Shown here piece after piece: positions 9,397-17,188 of a DNA stretch of 64,000 bases. The position numbers and the translations under genes are program-made. The stretch's first letter is position 1; the number at the start of each line of letters is the position of its first letter. Source of the stretch: Bacteroidales bacterium (GTDB taxonomy: Bacteria; Bacteroidota; Bacteroidia; Bacteroidales; GCA-2748055); contig JAUUZQ010000007.1 of NCBI GenBank assembly GCA_030589895.1, positions 1 through 64,000 on the forward strand. Direction: 5' to 3'. Below the pieces are notes generated by a model that did not search any database, was not told where the DNA came from, and worked only from the letters and a program-made list of their open reading frames with translations.

Positions 9397-10005
9397 TTAT
9401 GTTTTAGAGAAGGTTATCTGCAATTGTGTATCAGTTAGGCGAAAAGATCTCCTGTGATGTGGCGTAGTCCCAAATTCTTTGATCGCTGCTCTGTGGACGG
9501 CTGTCGGATACCCTTTGTTAGAGTCCCACCTGTACTCAGGATATTTTTGGTGCAAAGCTAACATATGCATATCGCGATGTGTTTTTGCAAGAATCGATGC
9601 TGCAGCAATGGATTTATAGATTCCGTCACCCTTTATAATACAATGGTGAGGAATCTCCGGGTATTCTTTGAATTTATTCCCATCCGCAAGAATTTGACCC
9701 GGCTTTTTCTTCAGCATGTCCAGGGCCCTGTGCATGGCAAGAATTGAAGCATTCAGGATGTTTATTTCATCTATCTCTTCGGGAGATACATGTGCAACTG
9801 CATAGCTTATTGCCTCTTGTTCAATAAGCTCTCTAAGGTATTCTCTCTTTTTGGCACTCAGTTTTTTTGAATCATCCAGTTCATCCAGAATTGGAGTTTG
9901 AGGAAGAATAACTGCAGCTGCAAAAACAGGTCCTGCAAGACAACCCCTGCCTGCTTCGTCGCAACCAGCTTCAATTATTCCGATAGTATGAAAAGGCTTA
10001 AGCAT
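9397..10005 (-). CDS. rnhB: Ribonuclease HII
   Basis: 202 residues. It incises DNA at embedded ribonucleotides. The signature CDEAGRGCLAGPVFAAAV (residues 15-32) holds the Asp-Glu of the active site; DDSKKLSAKKRE, ILNASILAMHRAL and the GDGIYKSIAAASILAKTHRD segment are all typical. The gene starts at 10005 and overlaps the end of the upstream glycosyltransferase by 8 nt, so the two are translated from one transcript. No unusual residues are seen. Confidence 0.95.
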   Translation of the reverse strand: MLKPFHTIGIIEAGCDEAGRGCLAGPVFAAAVILPQTPILDELDDSKKLSAKKREYLRELIEQEAISYAVAHVSPEEIDEINILNASILAMHRALDMLKKKPGQILADGNKFKEYPEIPHHCIIKGDGIYKSIAAASILAKTHRDMHMLALHQKYPEYRWDSNKGYPTAVHRAAIKEFGTTPHHRRSFRLTDTQLQITFSKT

Positions 10006-11131
10006 TATTTTCCAAAACGTGCTCTATGGTTTTCCAGAGTTCACGAGCTGTATTGTCCCAGCTGTAGAGTTTTCTTCGCTCTCTTCCTTTCTCAATAAGA
10101 TCTTCCCTTAATCCCTCCTCTTTCATCAATCTTATCATACCATCCCGAATATTTCCGGGACTATCCGGAACTGTATAAATAGCAGCATCTCCGGCAATTT
10201 CGGGTAAACTGGTTACATTTGAAGCCAGAATTGGAATCTCACAATTCATAGCTTCCACCAGGGGAATTCCAAATCCTTCGAAAAAGGGAACAAATGTCAA
10301 TGCACAGGCAGCAGCCATCACATCGTTAAGGTCTTTTGATGATAGTCTTCCGGTAAAAATAACATCATCGCAGAATGTCATCTTTTGAAGTTCCTCTTCC
10401 ATCGCTTTGGTTAAAAAGAATTTCTTACCAACGATCACCAGCTTAAAGCTACTTTTGTAATCCTGCTTGAATAACTCAAATGCCTTCAACAAATTTCTAA
10501 TGTTTTTCCTGGGATGGATACTGCCTACAAATACAAAATAGGGCGCTCCGGAGCTATGCTGCTCTCTAATCTCCTCAATCCTCTCCTTTTTTACAGGATG
10601 AAATGTCTTGCTTGCACCATTATAAACAAGGTCTATCTTATCCTCATCAATATCATAGGTGTTTATAATATCTCGCCTCGAATATTCCGAAACAGTAGCC
10701 AATCGTGTTGCTTTACGGGCGAATCGCTTATAAAAATATCTGTAATAGACGCGCGAAAAGAAAGGAAGGTCTTTAGGTCTGTGAACAAAATTGATATCAT
10801 GAATCACAGCACAGGAGGGGATTTTCGACCTCAGGCTAATAAAACCATCTGTGGATAAAAACATGTCTGCCTTTATGGATTTAAGTAGTGAGGGAATCCT
10901 CCATTCCAACCAGAAATACCATATAAACGGATGTCTGGTAGGTGGCGACAATACTATAGGCACCACATTATCAGCAAAAATAACATCATCGCTATATTTA
11001 CGATCAAATATGAAATAAAAAGTATGCTCCGGATGATCAACAACGATTCTTCTCAGTGTTTCGAAGGTAAACCAACCTATCCCATCCAATTTTCCGGGCA
11101 TTAATAGTCGGGTATTAACCGCTATCTTCAT
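9998..11131 (-). CDS. GT4-type glycosyltransferase (group 1)
   Basis: 377 residues when started at ATG 11131 (MKIAVNTRLLMPGKLDGIGW). The frame stays open 59 codons upstream, but that stretch is not protein-like and reaches the divergent flippase promoter region. It has a GT-B fold with an N-terminal acceptor domain containing AVIHDINFVHRPKD, and a C-terminal nucleotide-sugar domain with FVGSIHPRKNIRNLLKAF, FTGRLSSKDLNDVM and PFFEGFGIPLVEAMNC (the EX7E-type motif, catalytic Glu near residue 290). It probably adds a hexose to a lipid-linked glycan on the cytoplasmic side. The divergent neighbour is a Wzx-like flippase, consistent with surface-glycan assembly. Confidence 0.88.
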   Translation of the reverse strand: MKIAVNTRLLMPGKLDGIGWFTFETLRRIVVDHPEHTFYFIFDRKYSDDVIFADNVVPIVLSPPTRHPFIWYFWLEWRIPSLLKSIKADMFLSTDGFISLRSKIPSCAVIHDINFVHRPKDLPFFSRVYYRYFYKRFARKATRLATVSEYSRRDIINTYDIDEDKIDLVYNGASKTFHPVKKERIEEIREQHSSGAPYFVFVGSIHPRKNIRNLLKAFELFKQDYKSSFKLVIVGKKFFLTKAMEEELQKMTFCDDVIFTGRLSSKDLNDVMAAACALTFVPFFEGFGIPLVEAMNCEIPILASNVTSLPEIAGDAAIYTVPDSPGNIRDGMIRLMKEEGLREDLIEKGRERRKLYSWDNTARELWKTIEHVLENNA

Positions 11132-11202
11132 TATTTTAAAAGCTTTAGGTAATCTATCCTGCTTTAAATGCAGGCTAGTGAAAAAATCTGTGGCGAACTT
11201 AT

Positions 11203-11233
11203 TACATTTGTGTTGAAATAAAAAATATATTTG
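11203..11233 (+). promoter_or_regulatory. Candidate flippase promoter (two -7 boxes)
   Basis: Two TAnnTTTG matches, TACATTTG (11203-11210) and TATATTTG (11226-11233), precede the TTG start at 11271 by 60 and 37 nt. Neither has a clean TTTG box 19-21 nt upstream, so it is not decided which is used. Confidence 0.35.
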
Positions 11234-11270
11234 ACCATCTGCTTGACATAGTTTATAAATTATAATCGAT

Positions 11271-12713
11271 TTGAAAAAGAAATTTCTCTCCAATCTTATA
11301 TTGCTCATAGCAATTAATTTGCTGATAAAACCCTTCTGGTTTTTTGGGATAGACGTTGCGGTGCAAAACAGAGTAGGAGAGGAAATGTATGGCTTCTATG
11401 CATCCCTATTCAATTTCGCCTTCATCATGAATATTCTTCTTGATATTGGCATTACAAATTACAACAACAGAAATATAGCCCGTGATCATCAACTACTGCG
11501 TCCTGAGCTTTCAAAAATTATTCCCTTAAAATTTCTTCTCAGTATAGTATACGGAGTTTTTGTTTTAGGTGCTGGTTTGATCATTGGATATGACAGCATT
11601 CAAATCAAGCTGCTTATCGTACTGGTTCTGAATCAGTTTCTTTCATCTTTCATACTATACTTTCGGTCCAATATCAGTGGGATTCAGCTTTTTCGAACCG
11701 ATAGTTTGTTATCTGTACTCGACAGGACATTAATGATTGTCCTTACCGGACTGCTTCTATGGACAAACATCCTTAAACAGCCATTCAGGATAGAATGGTT
11801 CGTCTATACACAAACAGTTTCTTACAGCCTTACTTTCCTGGTAGTCATTCTAATTGTGCTGTACCATTCCGGAACAATCCGACTTAGATTCAAATTTTCG
11901 GAAATGAAATCAATTCTAAAACAAAGTTATCCCTTTGCCATATTGATCCTTCTCATGTCATTTTTTAACCGTGCCGACACCGTTATGTTGGAACGATTGC
12001 TACCGGATGGCAAATTCCAGGCAGGACTATATTTCCAGTCATACAGGATATTGGACGCATTTTCGCAATTTTCTCTTCTGTTTGCCGCCTTATTGCTTCC
12101 CATGTTCAGTAAAATGCTTAAAATTGGTGAGAAGATAGATGAATTGGTAAAAATTGCCATATCACTTTTACTTACCGTTTCAATATCTGTGGCGGTTATC
12201 AGCTATTTCTTCAATACAGATGTAATATCCTTGTTATATCCTGATGCTGACTTAGCATCACCAAAAATATTCCGGATTTTAATGATAGGTTTTATAGCAA
12301 TTTCCATCAGCTATGTATATGGTACGCTACTCACAGCAAATAAAAATCTTAAGCAACTTAATGCCATTGCGCTGAGTACTGTTGTCATTAATATTGTTCT
12401 AAATCTGATACTCATCCCCCAATACAAGGCCGTTGGAGCAGCCATAGCAAGTCTGACATCACAAGCATTCTTCGCCCTTTGCCAGATTTTCGTTTCTCAT
12501 CGCATCTTTAAGTTTGAAATGGGAGGGGCAATACTTCTCAGACTATTGATTTTCACTCTCTCAATTATTGCGACTGCCTATTTTTCACTGCGCTTTTTAG
12601 AATGGGTGCCTGCTCTGATCCTTGTCAGCCTGATAAGTACAGGTGCAGCAATTGCCACGGGAATGATACGACCAAAGGAGATATTTGGGATACTTTTGGA
12701 GAAGGAGGACTAG
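11271..12713 (+). CDS. Wzx-like polysaccharide flippase (MOP superfamily)
   Basis: 480 residues with about 12-14 predicted transmembrane helices and the usual MATE/Wzx-like pattern: FWFFGIDVAVQNRVG in the first helices, NFAFIMNILLDIGITNYNNRNIAR in the next, and LILIPQYKAVGAAIASL near residue 390. It should move lipid-linked glycans across the inner membrane. The start is TTG: the frame is closed by TAA 15 nt upstream and the next Met is at codon 39, inside the membrane domain, so a shorter start would remove the first helix. It is divergent from the GT4 glycosyltransferase (140-nt gap). Confidence 0.88.
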   Translation: MKKKFLSNLILLIAINLLIKPFWFFGIDVAVQNRVGEEMYGFYASLFNFAFIMNILLDIGITNYNNRNIARDHQLLRPELSKIIPLKFLLSIVYGVFVLGAGLIIGYDSIQIKLLIVLVLNQFLSSFILYFRSNISGIQLFRTDSLLSVLDRTLMIVLTGLLLWTNILKQPFRIEWFVYTQTVSYSLTFLVVILIVLYHSGTIRLRFKFSEMKSILKQSYPFAILILLMSFFNRADTVMLERLLPDGKFQAGLYFQSYRILDAFSQFSLLFAALLLPMFSKMLKIGEKIDELVKIAISLLLTVSISVAVISYFFNTDVISLLYPDADLASPKIFRILMIGFIAISISYVYGTLLTANKNLKQLNAIALSTVVINIVLNLILIPQYKAVGAAIASLTSQAFFALCQIFVSHRIFKFEMGGAILLRLLIFTLSIIATAYFSLRFLEWVPALILVSLISTGAAIATGMIRPKEIFGILLEKED

Positions 12714-13136
12714 GGGCTTTTTTGCCATGCATGCTCCTTTCTTACAAAAACCTACGTGTATAGGTTTCCATTATTCCTTCCATCATTCCAATAGACTGTG
12801 CATACAAGGTCTCTGCGGCCAGCTACCATGATGTTGTTCGCTTTGCCTATGCCTCTTTGAACCTTTCTCTTTATACTTTGAACCCTCCTCTTTACAATTT
12901 GAAAGTTTCACTATAAACTCTTTGCATAACAAAATGCACTTCTACATACATTTTTACACTATTTATTATTTCTATAAATTTTATTTTCAGTCTTTTATCT
13001 ATAGATTTATAGTCTTTTTTACTCTACATTTATTTATATTTTTTGATTGTTAGAATCTTGTTAATTGTTTATGTGCGGATTTTCACTGAATAGATTAAAC
13101 ATTCAGTATTTTTAGCCAAACCAAAGCACTAAGAAG
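12714..13136. other. Intergenic region with weak hairpin and short tandem repeat
   Basis: 423 nt without a supported gene. It holds a 7-bp hairpin AAACCTA/TAGGTTT (12748-12767) that may be a weak terminator for the flippase gene, a roughly 21-nt tandem repeat (12855-12897), and an AT-rich tract before the small RHH-like gene. I see no reading frame or RNA gene here. Confidence 0.5.
12855..12897. repeat. Two-copy ~21-nt tandem repeat
   Basis: Copies 12855-12875 and 12876-12897 share the pattern CTTTGAACC..TCTCTTTA.A, and a third partial copy starts at 12898 (TTTGAAAG). The function is unknown; it lies 240 nt upstream of the small RHH-like gene. Confidence 0.6.
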
Positions 13137-13367
13137 TTGGATACAAAAGGTAAACGTGACGAAAAGCTGCTCAGAACGAGTCGTACAACTCTTCTTTTTA
13201 ATCAGCGTGAAAAAGAAGCCATAGAATTGTATTGTCAGAAATACAAGATCAGGAATAAGTCAAAATTCATGCGTGAGGTGATACTCACTGATATACTGAA
13301 ACGATTTGACGAAGATTACCCTACTCTTTTTGAGTTTGAAAAACCAAATCTGTTTTATCAGAAATAA
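13137..13367 (+). CDS. Small probable ribbon-helix-helix protein
   Basis: 76 residues with a TTG start preceded by AAGAAG. The sequence RTSRTTLLFNQREKEAIELY, then CQKYKIRNKSKFMREVIL, has the beta-strand, helix, turn, helix layout of MetJ/Arc-type (RHH) DNA-binding proteins. The part after it (FDEDYPTLFEFEKPNLF) is conserved in similar small Bacteroidota proteins I recognise but cannot name. It is a single gene between the flippase gene and the convergent DUF4837 gene. A degenerate 18-nt repeat array begins 13 nt after its stop. RHH proteins often bind tandem sites and regulate themselves; that link is inference. Confidence 0.65.
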   Translation: MDTKGKRDEKLLRTSRTTLLFNQREKEAIELYCQKYKIRNKSKFMREVILTDILKRFDEDYPTLFEFEKPNLFYQK

Positions 13368-13380
13368 GTAGCTATTTCTG

Positions 13381-13434
13381 GCCCGGCTTAACAGAAGTCC
13401 CCGACTTAATAGAATTCTCCGGTTTAGCAATCAT
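13381..13434. repeat. Three degenerate 18-nt direct repeats
   Basis: Units 13381-13398, 13399-13416 and 13417-13434 share the core CCCGRYTTA. Units 1 and 2 agree at 14 of 18 positions; unit 3 is weaker (about half). They lie between the RHH-like gene and the end of the DUF4837 gene and could be operator-like sites or decayed repeats. Confidence 0.5.
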
Positions 13435-13505
13435 AGGGTGATAACATGTTGTCTTCAATATGCCAATTGAATAATATAAATGGTGATTTAAGAGATGCCT
13501 TCTGC

Positions 13506-14498
13506 TTAAATTACTTCAAGGGAATAAATTATCGCTTCCAGCTGACGTATTTTCACCCTCTTCTTCTGATTTGGATAATACAAAAATCCCTCTACGGTAA
13601 TAATTCTTCCCCTTGATTCATCGAATATTGAATGGCTTACAAAAGGACCTCCCATAAAGCCATTGGCCAGTTCCCACAGACCCCTTATCTCAACAATCTC
13701 TTTCCCATTCAGGTGCAGATCATAAACATCGGGAGGATAAATGTTTGCTACCTGCATATAAGAGTCCTCTGTCGGTCCTTTTACATATTTCTCAGTAAAT
13801 ATATTTCTCTGCTCCAGCAGATTGCTTGTTGAGAGGTCTGATATATCTTTTGCAGGAAATTCAAAAACATGCAGTACCTGGGTATATTCAGGTGTTTCAA
13901 TGGAAACAGAACTATATACATCATCAGACATATCAATATTATAGCCTCTGGGAATAGACAGTCTTATATGACGATCATCAGCCATCATTTTTTGAATCGC
14001 AAGATCCTTTGAGGCCAGGAAAACATCCTGAATCCTTCTGCGGTCATAATTAATAAGAAAACTTTGAATCTTGCTATTGTTATCAGAAATAAGTTCATTT
14101 ACCTCCTTAATACTGGCGGCTTCAATCTGAACAAGGATCTGCGGTTTTGCCCAAACATCCTTACGAAACCTGATAGCCGGCTCCTCTCTGGTTTTATTAA
14201 TGGTCACAAGAACAACTGAACGATGGTATTTAAATAAATTATCGAATGATGCCGCAGTAATATGAATAACATCAAATTGTGGTTCCGATTGTGGCAATGC
14301 TGGAAATTCTTTCTTTAAAATATCCTGTAGAACCTCCCCGGTTTGTCCCTCCCAGATAAATTTATCCATCACAACCAACACTTCTCCGGCACCTCCGGTA
14401 ACATTGGGTAAAACTCTACCAGATCCGGAAGTTGATACAGTAGTATCGCATCCTGAAAGAAGAAGCAATACAAAGAGTAAAATTGAAAAATATCTCAT
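13506..14498 (-). CDS. DUF4837 family lipoprotein
   Basis: 330 residues with signal peptide and lipobox LLLSGCDT (Cys at residue 17), so it is anchored in the envelope. The body matches the DUF4837 family of Bacteroidota: GGAGEVLVVMDKFIWEG near the N-terminus, LFKYHRSVVLVTI and a C-terminal KKRVKIRQLEAIIYSLE. No enzymatic motif is visible and the function is unknown. It stands alone, convergent with the small RHH-like gene and 225 nt upstream of the last gene of the mannose operon, which reads towards it on the same strand. Confidence 0.82.
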   Translation of the reverse strand: MRYFSILLFVLLLLSGCDTTVSTSGSGRVLPNVTGGAGEVLVVMDKFIWEGQTGEVLQDILKKEFPALPQSEPQFDVIHITAASFDNLFKYHRSVVLVTINKTREEPAIRFRKDVWAKPQILVQIEAASIKEVNELISDNNSKIQSFLINYDRRRIQDVFLASKDLAIQKMMADDRHIRLSIPRGYNIDMSDDVYSSVSIETPEYTQVLHVFEFPAKDISDLSTSNLLEQRNIFTEKYVKGPTEDSYMQVANIYPPDVYDLHLNGKEIVEIRGLWELANGFMGGPFVSHSIFDESRGRIITVEGFLYYPNQKKRVKIRQLEAIIYSLEVI

Positions 14499-14662
14499 AA
14501 TAGTAATTGATTAATAAGAGTGTATAAAAATAACGTAAAATGAGATAAACAAGTATAAAAAATCCCAAACAAAAGAAAACAGATCCTATTAAATAAAAAA
14601 TAATAATTTCTCCTCGACTAAATTTTTACTTATATGTCTAATTCTCAAGAGATCCAAAGGAA

Positions 14663-14677
14663 AATCTCAAGGAGATT
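14663..14677 (-). terminator. Weak terminator after mannose operon A
   Basis: 6-bp stem AATCTC/GAGATT with a 3-nt loop, followed on the minus strand by TTTCCTTT. It lies 46 nt after the stop of the last GH92 gene. Confidence 0.35.
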
Positions 14678-14722
14678 ATTACCTGAATTTTCAAGAACAA
14701 TTCTGACCAGCAATTTTTAGTG

Positions 14723-17029
14723 TTAATTTAGATTAGATGACATGGAGAAAGGTTTATCATTTTCGTTGGTTCCTCTGAGCATATTCGGGACACTATCCAT
14801 ATCCAGCCATAATTCGCCACCAGAGAGAATGGTCTCATGATCAATCCAATTCTTGTTGAACACATTTCCATTCAGTGTTCCACTTTTAATGTAAATATTT
14901 TGAACTGAATTTTTCGGTGCATTAATTTCAAAAATATTCCCATTTTCAAATTGGAGAACAATTTTCTTAAAAAGAGGAGCTCCCACAACATATTGATCTG
15001 AACCGGGACAAACAGGGTAAAACCCCATAGAACTAAAAACATACCATGCCGAAGTCTGTCCATTATCCTCATCCCCACAATAACCATCAGGTGTATCGTG
15101 ATATAACCTATCCATTACCTCACGAATATGCTTTTGGGTTTTCCATGGCTGTCCGGCATAATTATACAGATAGATCATGTGTTGAACAGGTTGATTACCA
15201 TGTGCATAATTCCCCATATTAGCGATCTGCATTTCCCGGATTTCATGAATAGGAAATCCATAATAAGAACAATCATAATCAGGAGGCATAGAGAAAACTG
15301 TATCCAGCATACTTACAAATTCATTATCTCCTCCCATCATGTTAATTAATCCTTCTATATCATGAAAAACAGACCACGTATAATGCAGACTATTCCCCTC
15401 AGTGAAAGCATCTCCCCATTTCAATGGATTAAAAGGTGATTGAAAATTACCATCAGCATTTTTCCCTCTCATTAACTTATGCTCAGAATCAAAGAGATTC
15501 CGATAGTTCTGGGATCTCTTCTCAAATAATTCAATCTGATCCTCAGAACGGCCTAACTTACGTGCTAATTCAGCAATACAAAAATCTGCATAAGCATACT
15601 CAAGTGTACGTGCAGCATTTTCATTGATTCCTACATCGTATGGTATATAACCCAACTCATTATAATATGAAGCCCCATAACGTCCAACTGATGAAATGTT
15701 CATATTGTGCCCATTTGAATTTTTTAACAAAGCCTCATAGAGTATATCAATGTCATAACCGCGTATCCCTTTTAAGTAGGAGTCAGCAATTACTGAAGCA
15801 GAATTTGATCCGATCATACAATCACGGTGACCAGGAGTTGCCCATTCAGGTAACCACCCGCTCTCTTTATATGTATTTACCAGACCCTTCATGATATCAG
15901 AATTCAAGGAAGGATACATCAATGTAAAAAAAGGAAATATTGCACGAAATGTGTCCCAAAATCCATTATCAGTAAACATATATCCGGGTAATACTTCACC
16001 AGTATATGGACTATAATGAACCATATTATTTTGTCCATCGAATTCATAAAATTTTCTTGGAAATAGTAAAACCCTATACAAACTTGAATAAAAAGTATTA
16101 CGCTGCGCATCAGTACCACCAGTCACCCTTATTTTGGAAAGTTCTGAATTCCAAATTGCCTCCCCCTCTTCTTTAAGTGTTTCAAAGTCTTTTTCACCAA
16201 TCTCATGCTCAAGGTTTATTTCAGCTTGTTCAGGACTAATAAATGAAGAAGCAACTTTTACGTTAACATGTTCTCCCTTTTTTGTCTTAAAACCGACTAC
16301 CGCTCCAACATGCATACCCTTATCATAGAGGTTGTTTTCTTTCTCCTCATCACCATTCCATGTTGAAGTAACAGTAAATTCCTTATCGAAAATTGCCACA
16401 AAATAGTTGTGAAAATTTTCTGGTACACTTCCTGAATTATATCTTGAAAAGCCAATAATTTTTCTTTCTTCAGGAATAATTTTTACTTCAGACCCTTTGT
16501 TAAATCCATCCAATATGATATATGCACTATCAGATTCCGGAAAGGTGAACCTGAATCTTGCAGCCCTTTCAGTTGGAGTAATTTCCGTTAAGACATCATA
16601 ATCTGCAAGATAGACTTGATAATAATGGGGCTTAGCTATCTCTGCCTTATGCGAAAACCATGATGCTCTATCCTCTTCTTTTGTTTTTAACTCTCCTGTT
16701 ACAGGCATCAGTGAAAAGCAACCATAGTCTTTCAGCCAGTTACTTGCCTGATGTGTTTGTTTAAATCCATTTATTTTATGCGCATCGTAGGCATATATCC
16801 AACCATTGCCCATAGAACTGGTTTGGGGTGTCCAGAAATTCATTCCCCAGGGTAACGCAATTGCCGGATATGTATTTCCATTCGATAAAATAAACTCTGA
16901 ATCACTTCCTATCAGAGTATTGACCATAGAGACATAGTCAGTAACATCAACAATCTCTGTTGTGGTGTTCGTACACGATACAAACGCACAGGAAACACTA
17001 ATAAAAAGCAGAAATAATTTCTTTTTCAT
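14723..17029 (-). CDS. GH92 alpha-mannosidase lipoprotein (operon A, distal)
   Basis: 768 residues with a lipoprotein signal (AFVSCTNT, Cys at 19). GH92 enzymes are calcium-dependent, inverting exo-alpha-mannosidases acting at the cell surface or in the periplasm. Family blocks are present: VNTLIGSDSEFILSNGNTYP at the N-terminus, the (alpha/alpha)6-barrel segment DAFTEGNSLHYTW, AHGNQPVQHMIYLYNY, and CGDEDNGQTSAWYVFSSMG. Unusually, the block that normally reads GNEP has Gln (GNQP), and the His-Glu pair I associate with alpha-1,2-specific GH92 enzymes is absent, so I leave the linkage open. It is the last gene of operon A, 159 nt after the beta-mannosidase gene; the gap could hold its own promoter. 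Confidence 0.9.
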   Translation of the reverse strand: MKKKLFLLFISVSCAFVSCTNTTTEIVDVTDYVSMVNTLIGSDSEFILSNGNTYPAIALPWGMNFWTPQTSSMGNGWIYAYDAHKINGFKQTHQASNWLKDYGCFSLMPVTGELKTKEEDRASWFSHKAEIAKPHYYQVYLADYDVLTEITPTERAARFRFTFPESDSAYIILDGFNKGSEVKIIPEERKIIGFSRYNSGSVPENFHNYFVAIFDKEFTVTSTWNGDEEKENNLYDKGMHVGAVVGFKTKKGEHVNVKVASSFISPEQAEINLEHEIGEKDFETLKEEGEAIWNSELSKIRVTGGTDAQRNTFYSSLYRVLLFPRKFYEFDGQNNMVHYSPYTGEVLPGYMFTDNGFWDTFRAIFPFFTLMYPSLNSDIMKGLVNTYKESGWLPEWATPGHRDCMIGSNSASVIADSYLKGIRGYDIDILYEALLKNSNGHNMNISSVGRYGASYYNELGYIPYDVGINENAARTLEYAYADFCIAELARKLGRSEDQIELFEKRSQNYRNLFDSEHKLMRGKNADGNFQSPFNPLKWGDAFTEGNSLHYTWSVFHDIEGLINMMGGDNEFVSMLDTVFSMPPDYDCSYYGFPIHEIREMQIANMGNYAHGNQPVQHMIYLYNYAGQPWKTQKHIREVMDRLYHDTPDGYCGDEDNGQTSAWYVFSSMGFYPVCPGSDQYVVGAPLFKKIVLQFENGNIFEINAPKNSVQNIYIKSGTLNGNVFNKNWIDHETILSGGELWLDMDSVPNMLRGTNENDKPFSMSSNLN

Positions 17030-17188
17030 TTATCACAATATTCATTTCCTAAATATTCTTACTCTATCCTATAAGCCCAAAAGTCCAATAATAAAATTGC
17101 TTTGTATAAAACTCCTGTAGAATCCCGATATGAAGTTGACCCTTATGATTCATTAGCTATACTAAATCATTCTTTCAAAAGACCGATC

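Noticed and set aside
10514-10858. 114-residue open frame opposite to the glycosyltransferase gene.
   Set aside because: It is antisense to a conserved GT4 enzyme, without a signal or domain.
11243-11266. TTGACA and TATAAT sequences before the flippase start resemble an E. coli sigma-70 promoter.
   Set aside because: The spacer is only 12 nt and Bacteroidota use TAnnTTTG/TTTG promoters, so this is likely chance in AT-rich DNA.
11132-11308. N-terminal extension of the glycosyltransferase frame by 59 codons.
   Set aside because: The added sequence is not GT-like, and the conserved family N-terminus MKIAVNTRLL starts at 11131.
13381-13434. Three 18-nt repeats considered as the start of a CRISPR array.
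   Set aside because: The units are directly adjacent with no spacers, are degenerate, and no cas gene is near.
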